From: Macrobrachium rosenbergii
Lineage: Eukaryota; Arthropoda; Malacostraca; Decapoda; Palaemonidae
NCBI RefSeq assembly: GCF_040412425.1
Contig: NC_089795.1
Coordinates: 82,460,163 to 82,524,162 of the forward strand
DNA length: 64,000 bases
Direction of reading: 5' to 3'
Each line of letters starts with the position of its first letter. The first letter of the stretch is position 1. Positions 1 to 13,112 of the stretch are shown in pieces. The position numbers and the translations under genes were made by a program. A model generated the notes under the pieces. The model saw nothing but the letters and a program-made list of their open reading frames with translations, had not been told where the DNA came from and searched no databases.

Positions 1-719
1 ACTGCTATGTTAAGTTTAATATTGGTAACATCTTAGCAGGCATCGCACCTGTTTGTCAAGTTCGATTATCCAAAGTATAATTACTAGTTTTCTCTTTGTT
101 TCTCCCTCCATCCTGCTCTTCAGTTTTATTTGATGAAAATTAAATTCATCCCCACTTCTACCTCCTCATCAGGTATTCAGGTGAAATTCAGAAAGATCAC
201 GTTGTTCAAAGTTCTAAAGAAGTGTCTATAAAAAGATGGGTTGTAGATACAAACTCGTTTTCTTCATCCCAGCTATTAATGTTTTACCTTGGCCATTTTC
301 ATCCCAATTATGAATTTTGCACTCGTATTCTGGGTGCTTCGCCTTTGTTTCCCTTCTCTGTAGGACTGAATTCATGAGTTTATATAGTCATGATTAGGCA
401 TAATGTATCATTTAAAGACCATGTGGAGTGAAGAACAATACATGGCAACGATGGAAATGTGGCCCGGTAGGAACATTGTGTTCGGTGACATTCAAAGAGG
501 TGGTACCTCTCCCAACTTTTCATAAGTGAAACGGGGATCATAGTAGTAATGGTAAGACTTTTAGTGATTATTTCCAATTTAAAGTAATTTGCATTTAGTG
601 ATTACTGAGATCTCTAACAATCTGATAAAAATAAACTAAATTATGAGGGAGACTATTTCCACTTTAGGTTATCTATCCGTTAAAATGAAATCTTACGTGA
701 AACGTGCGTAGATTTTCTC

Positions 720-760
720 GTTGGATGACGTCATTCCAAGTTGGTCTGACGTCATCTTAT
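720..760. promoter_or_regulatory. Paired perfect CRE-like sites
   Basis: Two TGACGTCA palindromes lie at 726-733 and 747-754, exactly 21 bp apart (two helical turns). A related TGACGTCG lies near 861. No gene start is recognised nearby. Confidence 0.35.
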
Positions 761-1535
761 AAATGTTAGAGGTGAAATGAATAACTTTCGCTCTTGGTTT
801 CTTTTTTTTTTTTATGTCTTTGTTCACTGTACTTACATAAAGCAGTGTTCCCAAGGCCTATGACGTCGATTAGAATATTTCTACGATTTTCCTTAGATGC
901 TTCGAAAGTGTCTTTATGACACATGAAAATTGGAAGTAGTGGTAATAAATACGATGAATTACAAACGCTTATGTTCAGTCGTCATAGTACTGATGATGCT
1001 AAAAATGAAGTTCATGATAGTCTTGACTACTACTATTATTACGGGTATATTTAAAAAGAATACTCGTGGTATCATGAGTCTTGAAATGAAGAAACAAATC
1101 GATAGTTATGTATGGGTACAAGTATATTTAAAAATAAATCTAAACAGAGAGCTTTCGGGAATCTGTTCGATTCCCCCTTTCAACCCATACATAACTGCGG
1201 GTTTGTTTCTCCATTACGGGTGCAGTTACCAAGGGAAAGAGAACGAGAATTAGAACATCAGAAAGGACGAAGATTGCAGTTATACAGTGACCGTATTCCA
1301 GACCATAGGTGCGGGTAAGAGGTGACTTGAGTTAATTATCTCGGTTTGCTTCTAGGGTCGTTCTAGAGTATTGCTTTTATGTATTTGTTTAAAAGCTTCT
1401 TATTAGTTGTCTTCATGTAGAGCTACAGTATCAATGACGGGTATGATTCACATACCTAGGTATCGTATACATTTCTTAATGGAAGGAGTAATTATAGTCA
1501 TAATTGAAGACAAGGTTGCGGTTTCCCCGGCATAA

Positions 1536-1537
<2 letters not shown>

Positions 1538-1591
<54 letters not shown>
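1538..1591. repeat. (CT)n microsatellite
   Basis: Uninterrupted CT dinucleotide tract of about 53 bp. Confidence 0.98.
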
Positions 1592-1592
<1 letters not shown>

Positions 1593-3547
1593 GCGTACGC
1601 GTTAGACATTCAGTACTCTCTCTTCCGACATAATTGGAAGGGGTTCAGACGCATTGTCTATGACGCAATGTCATCAACAGCCTTGGAAATATTAACTATT
1701 TTTTCCTTTTCACCAAAGTACCCGAATAGTGGCGTGGTTCGCCTTTGTGTCCGCTCGTGATAACTAAACATTGCGCAAGCTGCGCGCGCGCGCGCTCATT
1801 CTTATGCAAAATTTGAGCAATCGTAATTACGCTTTTCATCTGGTGGCCCCGAAATTCCCGTCCCACAGACATAACTGCCAGAACCTTTGGTTCACGCCCA
1901 AGTGCTCACTTGAATTCAAGAAAGATGAGAAAAAAACTGTATCTCAAACAAGGAGTTTGGCAGTTAAGAAATCTTGAGTTCTGTCTGGGAATGCAAAACA
2001 GCTACTGTTTCCAGTTCTTCTGTAGTAAATTTTTTGCGTAAAAGTTCCATTTTTACTTGCAAATTATATATATACATAATATGTATGTATGTACGTATAT
2101 ATATTTATATAAATATGTACTTATATTTATTGTTGTGGTTGTGTCTGCGGGGCAGGAAAGAGGTACAGTAGCGTAAACATAAATGTGTATTACCACAAAC
2201 GCGCTTTATGTTATTGCTGATATATGAAGGTGTGGTAAACTAGTTAGATTATACCAACTTATGTGCTGAATACAAATGCGTTTATTTGCCACATATATTA
2301 TTGTATTCCTCAGTCGACCTTTTACTACTAATTTATTCATTGTCAAGAGTACTGATTAGAAATTAATTATCTGGAATGTAAAGAAAAGATATTTTTAAGG
2401 TTAGTCTGAGTTAATTATGAGAGATAGTGTAATATTTACGTCAGGAGAAAGATTGATGTCATTTTCCATCAGGCAACATTTGCCCTTTCCGAAATAGTGT
2501 ATCAGAAAGAAAGGATTCCACTCCTCGTTCATTCGCTCTCTGTCTGGTGAACTGATCACGAGAATACATTCCAACATTTTCCAGGACCTTCAGTTCATTG
2601 TATACTTTCGCAGGATTGTCATGAGTCCTTTGCTTCGCCACATTGCATTCCTTGTATTCATCTTCATATTAGATGTTTAATGGCTGCTATCACAAAGATT
2701 CGTGTATTGAACTTTGTCGACCAGTAAAAGCTTCCTAGTGTTAAATATCATTGTTGGTTGGTCTCTCTGTTGACTGGTCTTCCATTAGATTTACATACGT
2801 TGCATAATCCTTCCGTCAGTATCATGGATTCTTACCAGTTCTTTTATATACACCAGCTATAAGAAACATATCCTCAGAATATTTTCTTCAGGATTTTCTG
2901 TTCTAACTTGTACATCTATTTTGATCTAAACGCGCTTCCTTGAAGTACTGTAATTTTCGTTAAATTATTACTCAGGATCTGTCCCCAGTTTTAATATGAT
3001 GATTCTTAGATTTTATTGATCATGGCTTTCCTCATTAATAATTGCAAACACATGAGTACTTCACTGCATGATCTGATGTCCCACTAACAATAGTCATTTA
3101 GAGCTCTATTTACTCTTTATGATAGATCGATTTGACCCTGAAACTTCTTTATTCACCTCTGAATTTTTACGAGGGCCAGTTTTGCCACTTCTTCCTGTTT
3201 TGAAATGATACTGCTAAGACGGCTAATAATTCTAAAAGTATATATAATTGTTATACCTGGTTATTTTTAACATCATGATATTGTATTTTCATGACTTGGC
3301 ATTGAACCGATCCCAGAATGTCTGGAGCAGCAATTTATTTTTCTTGAAAACATATTGTACCTTATTGTTTCAACCTCCTTGGACAAAAACCTATTAGCAC
3401 AGCTACTTACTGCCTTGTCTGTAATTTAAGTGTACGAGGTGTCGATTTAGAGCCACTTCTCCATCTTGGCAATCAAGTAGACATTAGTAGGAGCTTGTTG
3501 TCATTTTTGTTTAAGGTTTGTAGGCCATAGTTTGCACTGTTTCTCTT

Positions 3548-3549
<2 letters not shown>

Positions 3550-3582
<33 letters not shown>

Positions 3583-3586
3583 TTTT
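3550..3586. repeat. (TTTA)n microsatellite
   Basis: About nine copies of ATTT/TTTA. Confidence 0.95.
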
Positions 3587-4350
3587 TCATTGTATTTCTA
3601 AGTCAACGATGGCTACTTGCTTTTTTATCATTCTTGATCCTTCTTGTCAGTTACTTCTTTTGACAACATAATTTTCCGTACCATAAACATAAACATTACT
3701 GGATCATTTTACACGCATTTCCTTCAGGTGTCTACCGTTACCTCCACATGATAAACCTGGTTTTTCTCCGAATATAATTTTGACACCAGTTACACCACTG
3801 TGTGAGTCATTGTAAAGAAAAGTACTTCTACAATGAATTTCCTTTCAGGAAATGTTACAATCATGTATCATTGCGTGTTATAGCTCTGATTATCTGTTTT
3901 CCATAATGAATAGTTAGCTTCTTTATTTTTTATCTTTTCATATAATGAGACTCTTGTGTATGTATAGTTTATATATTTTTGTCCCTAGAAACCTTCAGCT
4001 GAAGCTGAAACAAGGTAGCGAGAAAATCGTCATAAAATTGCAGACATTGCTATTTTTATCGTCATATAAAGGCAGAGACGAGCTTCCTGGAATTCTTTGC
4101 GTTTACCATTATCGAAGTTACTTTATCTATGAATTTACAAAAAAAAAGAAATAAAATAAAAAGGTATAACACTGTACACGAAAAAGTTGGGAGAAAAATA
4201 TGGAATTTAAAAAGCAACTAAAGCTTAAGGTATCATCGGCTTCAGTTGTTTTTTAAACTATAAATGATTGTACTCAAACTGTCAGTTGTATGGTTTTCTA
4301 CATTCTAGTTAAATGTTTTGTGAATTTTCTTTTTAATATAATCACCCAAA

Positions 4351-4570
4351 GTAATAGTGGCTTAGTGGTACCACACTCCGTTGTCATCCGCAACGTCCGT
4401 GATTCGATTCCTCCATTATTCGAGCCAACGGGGATTGGGTGGCATCTTCTTCTAGGAGTCACGGAAAGGGCGTAGGGACAGCAACCCCATCTCTTAAAGA
4501 CTTGCTGAGTGCCTGAACGCAGTGTACCATTTCTGGCGCCACGTCCTCAAAAGGCAAGAAAGGCTTTAAT
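4351..4570 (+). mobile_element. tRNA-derived SINE-like element
   Basis: An A-box-like TGGCTTAGTGG at 4358-4368 is followed 43 nt later by a B-box-like GATTCGATTCC at 4401-4411. This is the spacing of a tRNA gene promoter, but there is no foldable full cloverleaf. About 150 nt of unrelated body follows, as in a SINE. The 3' end is uncertain. Confidence 0.45.
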
Positions 4571-4613
4571 GACTGTGAAAATTTAATGCCTGCAAACACT
4601 CTGTCTGTTTAGG

Positions 4614-4616
<3 letters not shown>

Positions 4617-4702
<86 letters not shown>

Positions 4703-4711
4703 ATATATATA
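4617..4711. repeat. (AT)n(GT)n compound microsatellite
   Basis: An AT tract continues into GT and then TATATGTATATAT. The same order recurs at 5062-5126. Confidence 0.97.
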
Positions 4712-5032
4712 TTATTAAAATATATAGTGTAATTTACTTTTTGTTACACAAATTAACTTGCACACATGTACAGTCTTTCTATGCTATTGTAGCAAATAGA
4801 ACATCATGCAGATGTCAGAAGTGGAACGTTTGTCACGAGTTTTCATCAAAAGATGAGAACGACTTAGCTGTGACAGCTAACCAAATGCTTGAAAGTATTT
4901 GAGCAGCGAAGTGGTAACATAATCTTCTGAAGAACGTTCAAAATGCCCCTGTCATCTTAAATTGACTCTCTCCGGTAGGACAGCGCTCCGCAGGCCTTAC
5001 AATATTATTATCTTCATCTCTGTCACCCACAA

Positions 5033-5058
5033 ACACACATACATACATACACACACAC

Positions 5059-5112
<54 letters not shown>

Positions 5113-5126
5113 ATATGTATATATTA
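5033..5126. repeat. (CATA)(CA)(AT)n(GT)n compound microsatellite
   Basis: Short CATA and CA tracts lead into AT and GT tracts. Confidence 0.95.
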
Positions 5127-5339
5127 CGCACACATATATATGCATATATAAACACAAATATCATTTATTATCGAGTTCACAATACCTTGGGAATATCCTA
5201 CACCCATGAAGAATTATAATAAGTGGCATCTTCCTTGGCCAGGACGCGAAACTCTCTGACCTCTTGTCTAGATACAAAGATAGTATGAGTCGACTCTAAC
5301 CATTCGACCGAAGACCCTCTTATCGGTTGTAATTCCTCT

Positions 5340-5415
5340 ATGGGGTAAGTGGTCCAGTGGTCAAAATCGACTGTCTATGACTGTATATCAACCAAAGGCC
5401 TGTCTTGAATTCTGC
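5340..5415 (+). mobile_element. Degenerate tRNA-derived SINE-like fragment
   Basis: TGGTCCAGTGG (A-box-like, 5350-5360) is followed by AACCAAAGGC and a poor B-box (CTTGAATTC). The AACCAAAGGC string recurs just before the B-box of the 7.8 kb element, suggesting the same family. Confidence 0.25.
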
Positions 5416-5448
5416 AATTGCTATTAACACTTCCTGGGTTGTTATTAT

Positions 5449-5452
<4 letters not shown>

Positions 5453-5514
<62 letters not shown>

Positions 5515-5549
5515 TATATATACACACACACACACACATATATATATTA
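5453..5549. repeat. (AT)n(CA)n compound microsatellite
   Basis: An AT tract of about 60 bp is followed by CA and a short AT tract. Confidence 0.97.
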
Positions 5550-6113
5550 TTAGGACTTTATGACCCTTGTCAGCAATCGGATTAGTTAAAACTACATAGA
5601 AGAAAGTATGATGGACGCAACTACCCATACATTTTAGAAACATTTGTGTTACATTGTTTGTCGATACAATATATGAACTAAAACTAATAGGGGTCTGTGA
5701 TATCAACAAACTAAACAAAAAACATACGTACGTTGAGTCAGTCGCCTTTGTTGCCTTTATATATGCACTTCGAATATAATATTTGACATGGGTAAATTGT
5801 GGTAAAAAAAAAAAAGAAAAAAGTTAATACATCTTATAGCACCGACCCATTACTCAGATAGCTTAAAGTTCACAGTAGTAAATCGCTGATGTGGTGAAAG
5901 GTATACTCTTGTCATCATCATGTGCAAAGGTCAGACGTGGCCACAATGCAACACCAGATGAAGAGTTTTTGGGCGAACTTTGTGCACTTTATTTTTATAA
6001 GGTTTCTAAGTCGTTTTCCAAACTCTACGGGTTTCGTTGTGATGTTTTCGCTGAAAGTTATTGGTACATGTTTATATATCAATATTATTAGTTAATCATA
6101 ATTTTGTAGCATT

Positions 6114-7310
6114 ATGATTGTCTCATCTGCATTGCGCAGTCTGTCTCTCTTTTGCTTATCTTTGTTTTTCCACTTGTTCCCATTTTCCATTCTATTTAAT
6201 GACTTGAAATCTTTTCCATTCATTCTCTCCTTTCTATCATCCTTTTCCTCTCCTTATTCTAATCTGTGCTTTTCCTTTGCTGAAATCTGTTGTTATTATT
6301 CTTATTTCTTTTTATCTTAGTTGTCTCCTTTCCTCTTCCGTCCTTTGACTCCTGTGCAGTTCTACGTTTTGTTCTCCTTTTGCGCTTCTCTTCTGCCCTT
6401 AAACACATTCTCTTTCTTGATTCATTCCCTTTTCTTGCGCACATCTTCCTTTATTCCTTAACTTCCTTCTGTTCTACTACTTAACATTAATTTATTAATC
6501 TTCTCCTCATCTTCAGAGATTTCCTTGTTTTCCCCCCTCACTTTTCCCACTCCAACGCTTCTTTGTACTTTCAATCCTTCTGTGAATTGTTTTCCGACAT
6601 TTTGCTGACTTTTCTTATTCTGTACTCTTCGTTCACTTCCTCTTTTCCTTGCTTTCCCTCACTTTTAATCTTTCTGTCATTCCCACTCCAACGCTTCTGT
6701 GTACTGTCAAACCTGCTTTCCTGCATTACTGTCATGCTTTCTTATGTATTATTTTCCTTACGGTGCCTTCTTTAGTTCCTTTCCGTCTCGTGCCTTCTTT
6801 AATTCCTTTCCTTCTTTCTGTTGTTCCTTCATTAATTGCTTTCCGTCTTTCTATTGTTCCTTCTTTAATTCCTTTCCGTCTTTCTATTGTGCCTTCTTTA
6901 TTTCCTTCCTTCTTTCTATTGTTCCTGCTTTAATTCCTTTCCGTCTTTCTATTGTGCCTTCTTTAATTCTTTTCCGTCTTTCTGTTGTTCCCTCTTTAAT
7001 TCCTTTCCCTGCTCCTTTCTATTGTACTTCTCTTATTTCCTCATTTTCGTTACGTTCTGCTTTTAATTCCTTTCCGTCTTTCTATTGTGCCTTCTTTAAT
7101 TCTTTTCCGTCTTTCTGTTGTTCCTTCTTTAATTCCTTTCCGTCTTTCTATTGGGCCCTCTTTAATTCCTTTCCATCTTTCTGTTGTGCCTTCTTTAAAT
7201 CCTTTCCGTCTTTCTATTGGGCCTTCTTTAAATCCTTTCCGTCTCCCTATTTTCCCTCTACCAGAAGTATTGCAGATCCTTTCCCTTCTCTCACTTCCGT
7301 TCCATTTTCT
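6114..7310 (+). repeat. Pyrimidine-rich asymmetric block with 33-bp minisatellite
   Basis: About 1.2 kb of the plus strand is strongly biased to C and T without being a simple repeat. From about 6765 to 7250 it becomes a tandem array of roughly fifteen imperfect 33-bp units built on CTTTAATTCC, TTTCCGTC and TTTCTATTG. The unit length is a multiple of three, so long open frames (repeating FNSFPSFY) appear in several phases. These look like a by-product of the repeat, since more than one frame stays open. Confidence 0.85.
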
Positions 7311-7634
7311 GGTATTGCTTTTTGCGTACAGGAGGAAATGCCTGGAATTCGCGGCTCATACCCGCGGTAACCCTGAACGCCAAGAGAAAATGACGGTCGC
7401 TGCGCGTTCCGCTATACATCATTTCGATTGGTATTTATTGGCAAGGTTATTACCACATATGCGATCGCAGTCGTTCGGTAACTACGATACGTTTGCTTTT
7501 CCATCACGTCCAGTGACAACGAGTCGGTGGAGAAATTCGTCGGTCTGCTTTATGGGACTGATGATAAAAAAGAAAAAAAAAAGAAACGGCTACGTCGTGA
7601 TGATGCTGACATGTATAAATTAGTGTATTTGTCA

Positions 7635-7658
7635 GTATACATATGCATACATATGTGC

Positions 7659-7714
<56 letters not shown>

Positions 7715-7762
7715 TTGTATATATATTATATATGAATATAAATGTGTGTGCGCGCGCACGCA
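7635..7762. repeat. AT-rich compound microsatellite
   Basis: GCATACATAT variants flank an (AT)n core at 7661-7712 and end in GTGTGCGCGCGC. Confidence 0.95.
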
Positions 7763-7789
7763 TAATTAAAGGTCAGAGCATTTGTAACG

Positions 7790-7866
7790 CGCCTAGTATT
7801 TGAATGTCCAAGTTGTCGGTAACCAAAGGCTTTCTATCGCGTGTGGGTTCGAATCCCACTGCACAG
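7790..7866 (+). mobile_element. tRNA-derived SINE-like fragment with perfect B-box
   Basis: The T-arm is intact: GTGGG, loop TTCGAAT, CCCAC (7843-7859), containing a perfect Pol III B-box GGTTCGAATCC at 7846-7856. The D-arm and acceptor stem do not pair, so this is not a functional tRNA. It shares AACCAAAGGC with the fragment near 5.4 kb. Confidence 0.4.
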
Positions 7867-8469
7867 AATGACTTCTTCAGTTTATTCTCATTCCGGATTA
7901 AAAAAAAATAGGAGTTAATCTAGGAATTAAAAAGTTATTGCAGATAAATACATTAGAAAGAAGTATGTGGTTCATGTGAGCGTGATCATTTAGTTCTAAT
8001 AAAAATAACACTCTCCTGCATAAGTTGCTACCAGTTCCTAATAACCACCTGCCCCACCCCAACATATGCCAGCCAAGTCGTTATAAGTAAATGAGCTGTG
8101 ATGTAATTCTAGGTTGAATAAATACCTTTGGATTTGACTCATTTTTCATATGATATTGCATATTGATAAAAGAAATAAAGCAAGTCAAATTAGCTTGGTT
8201 TGAAAGTGTTGTTACTGTAATGTAATATTCATAATACAATATTCATTAATGCGATATTTCCAAATTACTTTGCAACGAGTACACTGGAATTATGAATAGA
8301 CCACGCGCTAAATATCGTTTGACTTAGCAACACTCCTGTGAGTTATGGACATTTTTGTTTCTATGTGTTTGTATTTGTATGTTCAAATGCTGCTTAATTT
8401 CTCTTCTATTACAGTGATAAGTTTGCTGATTTATGTAGTTGGATATATACATATGTGTGTGCGGGTGTG

Positions 8470-8470
<1 letters not shown>

Positions 8471-8510
<40 letters not shown>

Positions 8511-8606
8511 GGTTTATTGATGGTATGTGAATATGTGGATTTGAATATTCATATATATGTATTTGCGTATATATCTACCGCACAATCTCTCTCTCTCTCT
8601 CTCTCA
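8471..8606. repeat. Two (CT)n tracts
   Basis: CT tracts lie at 8472-8506 and 8586-8605, separated by 79 bp. Confidence 0.95.
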
Positions 8607-8978
8607 GTTCATAAGTTTTTATCCTTCAGCATGGAAGGGGGGCGCGGAAGGGGAATTGCTGCCGACAGGTTTATGAGCGAACATCACCAAGAGAAAGACA
8701 AACAAACGTTTTGTTGAGCTGATTCCTCGCTGCCTTTGTTGCCAAAACGACCTCGCACGACGCAGTTGGGACTGATCAGTAAGGAAATCGCGCGTTTGGA
8801 GGACGCGGATCTCCTCCGTCGATTTTTGTGTCCCAGAGAAAATGTTCGCATGCTACGAAGAAAATCTTCCTACTTTATTAGTTTTGCGTGTCTGCCTTTT
8901 CTGCCTTTGCCGCCTAAAGGTGTTTCTGTTGAAGCTTTTGTGTCTTTATTTCCTTTTTTATGTTTGCGTGTGTGTATA

Positions 8979-9014
8979 TACTGTATATATATATATATAT
9001 ATATATATATGTGC

Positions 9015-9113
<99 letters not shown>

Positions 9114-9240
9114 GCGTGTGTCTGTATGTATTCAGCAGTATTATGGTTCATGTATTTATGTACGTATGTATATATATGTACATATATATGTATGTATGTA
9201 GTATGTATGAATGTGTATATATATATATATATATATATAG

Positions 9241-9328
<88 letters not shown>

Positions 9329-9366
9329 GAGTATGCGTGTGTACGTTTGTATTCAGCACTATTATA
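8979..9366 (+). repeat. Duplicated compound microsatellite with shared flank
   Basis: Two blocks of (AT)n then (AG)n each end in the same unique flank, GTATGCGTGTGT then TGTATTCAGCA and TATTAT (9109-9145 and 9330-9366). The flank identity shows local duplication. Confidence 0.85.
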
Positions 9367-9966
9367 ATGAAACAGAGTCGATCTGTTTGTTTGTGGTTGA
9401 CCTGTGGGGTATGCCAATCAAAACAAAAACATTTTATAGACGTGTGGGTTGCTCAAGGGGCAAGAGGTAGTGTTGGCATGAAAACAAAAGTGCCCATCTC
9501 TCTCATTCGTAATCACACCCTCAGTTCTTCCCCCGAAATGGATATGGTAAGAGATGCATTCGAATTCTGAAATTCTCACTATTCCCATTGTTCTCTTTCA
9601 GTGATTGTGCCTAAACTGGGACTCATTCATCCTCGACTCTTTCTTCTTGGGACTCGATTAAACCCTCCACTTGATTCCGTGCAGATTGCATTCTTCTTTC
9701 TCATTCATTTGATCAAGTCAGCCGCAGCACTGCAGTTGCATTAATACGTCCATTTTTGTGTATGGTGGACCCTTTTGGAATGCGAGCCTTTAATTACGTT
9801 GCTAGGGAAAGCTGCTGAACTTCCATTGATGAATGAGCAGATGTTGTAAATTAGTTTTGGTTTTTTTTTTTGTTTTTTTTTTTAACTGATGGAACTTTTC
9901 CTCTTAATATCGTCGCCGGTAATACAATGATCAACAAAACAACCACGTCCAATTTGAAGCAGCTGT

Positions 9967-9967
<1 letters not shown>

Positions 9968-10015
<48 letters not shown>

Positions 10016-10027
10016 TCTCTCTCTCTT
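9968..10027. repeat. Interrupted (CT)n
   Basis: A CT tract broken by two extra T insertions. Confidence 0.95.
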
Positions 10028-11775
10028 TGGGGAAGCCGACACCTTCTGACATTCTTTGTTACTTTTGAGTACTTATCTGTTTCTGATGACGCAGTAAGAA
10101 TACTGATAGAAGGTATCCGTTAAGTCTTAGTCTTCGAGATGATATCTAGGTCTGGTTTTAGGTGGTTTCCCCATCTCCTTGGTTTTTCCGTCGGGGTGAT
10201 TCTAGACTTTTTATTTCCAATGTACTTATTATGGTTTATTTTTTTACCCTCTGGTTGTTTATTTTAATGCAATTTTAATTCTCGATAAGAAAGTGGTTGT
10301 GTTGAGGATATCTGGCGTTACTCTATCGCCAAAGTCCATGACTTGTTTTCATATCTCGGAGCATGGAGTAAGCAGTCGCCTGGTTACTTGTGAAATTGTC
10401 ATTCCTCTGATTTAAGAGAACATAATGATATTTCACGTGTGGGAAAAATGTTAAGAGAAGATAAAATCACCTAGAGACTTGCAGCCACACCTGTGAACCT
10501 GACACCCACGTCTTAATCAAAACATTTGCACTATTAGGAGTAGCTTCAGCCTTTCCTAGCCTCTTTCTCCCGCCTCGGCCTATTCCCCGCCCTTCGTCTT
10601 GTATTCTAATTCCCCACCTCTTCCTCCTTCTGCCTCCTCCGCCTCTTCCGACCCTTCCTCCTGAAGGGTAAACGTTCAAAAGTCATCGAGATGATTCAGA
10701 CGCCCTTGCCTCGGATACTCTATGACCCAGGAAGTGAGGGAGCGTGTTTGTGTGTGTGTGCGTGCGTACGTGCCCTTGTGTGTGTATATGTGTGTGCGTG
10801 TGTGTGTGTGAATGCGCTTGCGATGCAGGTCAGTGTAGCCTACCAACTGGATTTCAAAGTTAATACGACAGTTGTAAGAAACTGAGGACAAATTTATTTT
10901 CAGGTGTCAAAACGTTGTAAAGCCCCCCTTGCTATTTACTTTTATAAGCCATAAAGTTAGCCGCCACATCTTGTTAACCCCGCATCTATCAGTATAATTT
11001 ATCTCTCGACATCATTTTTGACAAAAGAAAAACATAGAAGCAAATATCTAGACTGGGTCGTGCGTCTCAATTCAACTTCTGTCGGTGACGTCTTGAGAGA
11101 AGGCCATTTTGACTTGGCGACTGACTAATGGTGGGGATTGGGAGATAGGAAGGATGGGAGGATTCCCCGTCCCACATACTCTCCGAGGGACGAATATTAC
11201 ATAAGCAAGTTGGATCCTTGATTTTTCTTAGGCTCGAACAATTGATTTTTTTCCAGTGGCGTTTGTTTGTTACGCTTCCAAAATGCCGCGGCCCCCTCCC
11301 TTCCTCTTCCACTGGCATCTGCGTGCACCGAATATCTCGTAGGAGGCAACCAAACCAGGCAGCTGTGAAGGCGTTGACGTAAAGCCCGACCTCTGAGCTC
11401 TCTGGGGGAAAGTCACTCCAGGAGTTGCTTTTGTATTTTAGGTTTAGTCTGAATGTATTTGCTCGCTAATCCCGGAGCGATTTCCTCTGCTTTCGAGCAA
11501 GTGTGCACCGCATGCCCTTGTGATAGGCACGGATAGATCTCCGTATTACGAAATGCCAAAGAGGAAAGATCCTTGGTGCGTCAGATGACAAAAGCTGGAC
11601 ATCAGTGACTCGGGAATCAAAATATCTGGGAGAGCCATTGTTGTGCCTTATTATGTAAACGACTGAATGTTCAAAGTGAATCGAATGCTCGCCTCATTCA
11701 AAGAGCTTAGTGATCCACGAGAACTTCCGGGCAATAGAGTTTTATTTCATTGGGTAATGGTACGATTAGTGATGT

Positions 11776-11776
11776 G

Positions 11777-11833
<57 letters not shown>

Positions 11834-11923
11834 GATGTATGCATGCATGTATGCATGTATGTATATATATATACATATATATATACATATATATATAGAT
11901 AGATATAGGGAGAGAGAGAGAGG
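11776..11923. repeat. (AT)n, (GTAT), (GATA), (GA)n compound tract
   Basis: An AT core is followed by ATGTATGC variants, GATAGATA and GA. Confidence 0.95.
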
Positions 11924-12283
11924 TATTTTATTGTTTCGTTACTCATTGTGTGTAGACATTTAGTAAGTATAATCATTCTGATATATCTGAATACGCATTA
12001 GCTATCACTGTTTCCTTTTAAGAGTAGGTTATTTTTTGTAGCTGCATCCGTGCAAATTTTGGTGCTTCGAAATTAACTGATAAAATTGAATTAACTCTTC
12101 TCGCCGCGTGTTGGCGTCCATTCTCAACAGAATTGATTTTGCTCTCTGATAAAAAATTGAAATCCTGATTCTTTCTTGGTGTATGAATTCTTCACTTATT
12201 TCAAATGCTGTGTAGTGAAAAGGATTTCGAACCGAACTAAAAGGATTTAAAATAGTAATTTGAATCTTTATTCATATGGCGGT

Positions 12284-12310
12284 GAGAGAGAGAGAGAGAG
12301 AGAGAGAGAT
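12284..12310. repeat. (GA)n microsatellite
   Basis: GA dinucleotide tract of about 27 bp. Confidence 0.95.
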
Positions 12311-13063
12311 TTCTCTTCCTGGAAGATAGGGAATGCATGATTATAGGGCCCCGACTGAGCCTTTGCCTCCTTCAAGGTTGACACTGAAGATCTCGTTCAC
12401 GCCCAGCCGAGGAGAAAGAAAGAAATTTTCTTCTCATGTCGTTTATTGCTTGCAATTGCCTTCGACGTCTTGCAATCAACGCCGCGTTTGATTTTATTCC
12501 GTTAACCTCCTTAGCTTCTTACAGGCATAACTTTTAAGGTTGCTACCATCAGATGGCGCAATAATTTGTTCATAATAATCGTAGTAATTGTTGATTACCA
12601 GGTGGAATGGTGCCTGCATCAGCGCGCAGGGAGATATAAAGGAAGGTAACATTTGAACACGACGCCACCCCCGCATTGAGTCTGGAAGGCCATCTTTTTG
12701 CATTCGTGTAGAATCCTTTGCATCTCGAGTTTTTATCGTTCGTTTCTTCTCCGCCCTTCCTATCGTAGGACATCTTCGGTTTACGCATTTTCTCACGTTC
12801 GTGTTCTTACGTCTCGCATTTGTTTTGTTTTTTAATTGCAAGTGTTCTTTGTGTTCTGGTCTTTCATCTCTCTTCCGGATAGAGACCATAGAAGTCTTAA
12901 TCTTCACTTCCCTCGTTTACAGGATTCTTCATGCTATTTTTACGGTCCATTACTGCAGTTAAAAAATAATATATAACGTGGTTACCAAATGTTACAGCCA
13001 TCTGTAAAGTAAAATAGTGCTCTCGTGAATGTTCTGCCAAACCACAAATTTGATGTGAAGTCT

Positions 13064-13069
<6 letters not shown>

Positions 13070-13108
<39 letters not shown>
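13070..13108. repeat. (GA)n microsatellite
   Basis: GA dinucleotide tract of about 39 bp. Confidence 0.96.

Positions 13109-13112
<4 letters not shown>

Larger units (their letters stand above)
1..4350. other. Gene-poor stretch
   Basis: No convincing exon on either strand. It contains the CRE pair, one CT and one TTTA array, and AT-rich unique sequence with dense stops. Confidence 0.6.

Noticed and set aside
6699..7370. 223-codon open frame with repeating FNSFPSFY
   Set aside because: Produced by the 33-bp minisatellite. A second overlapping frame is also long and open, and there is no domain or splice support.
7843..7859. Possible functional tRNA gene
   Set aside because: Only the T-arm folds; D-arm and acceptor stem do not pair, so it is a SINE-like fragment.
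12494..12907. 137-codon minus-strand frame, Lys/Arg-rich
   Set aside because: No recognised motif, no splice context and an overlapping second open frame. It could be a decayed element, but there is no support.
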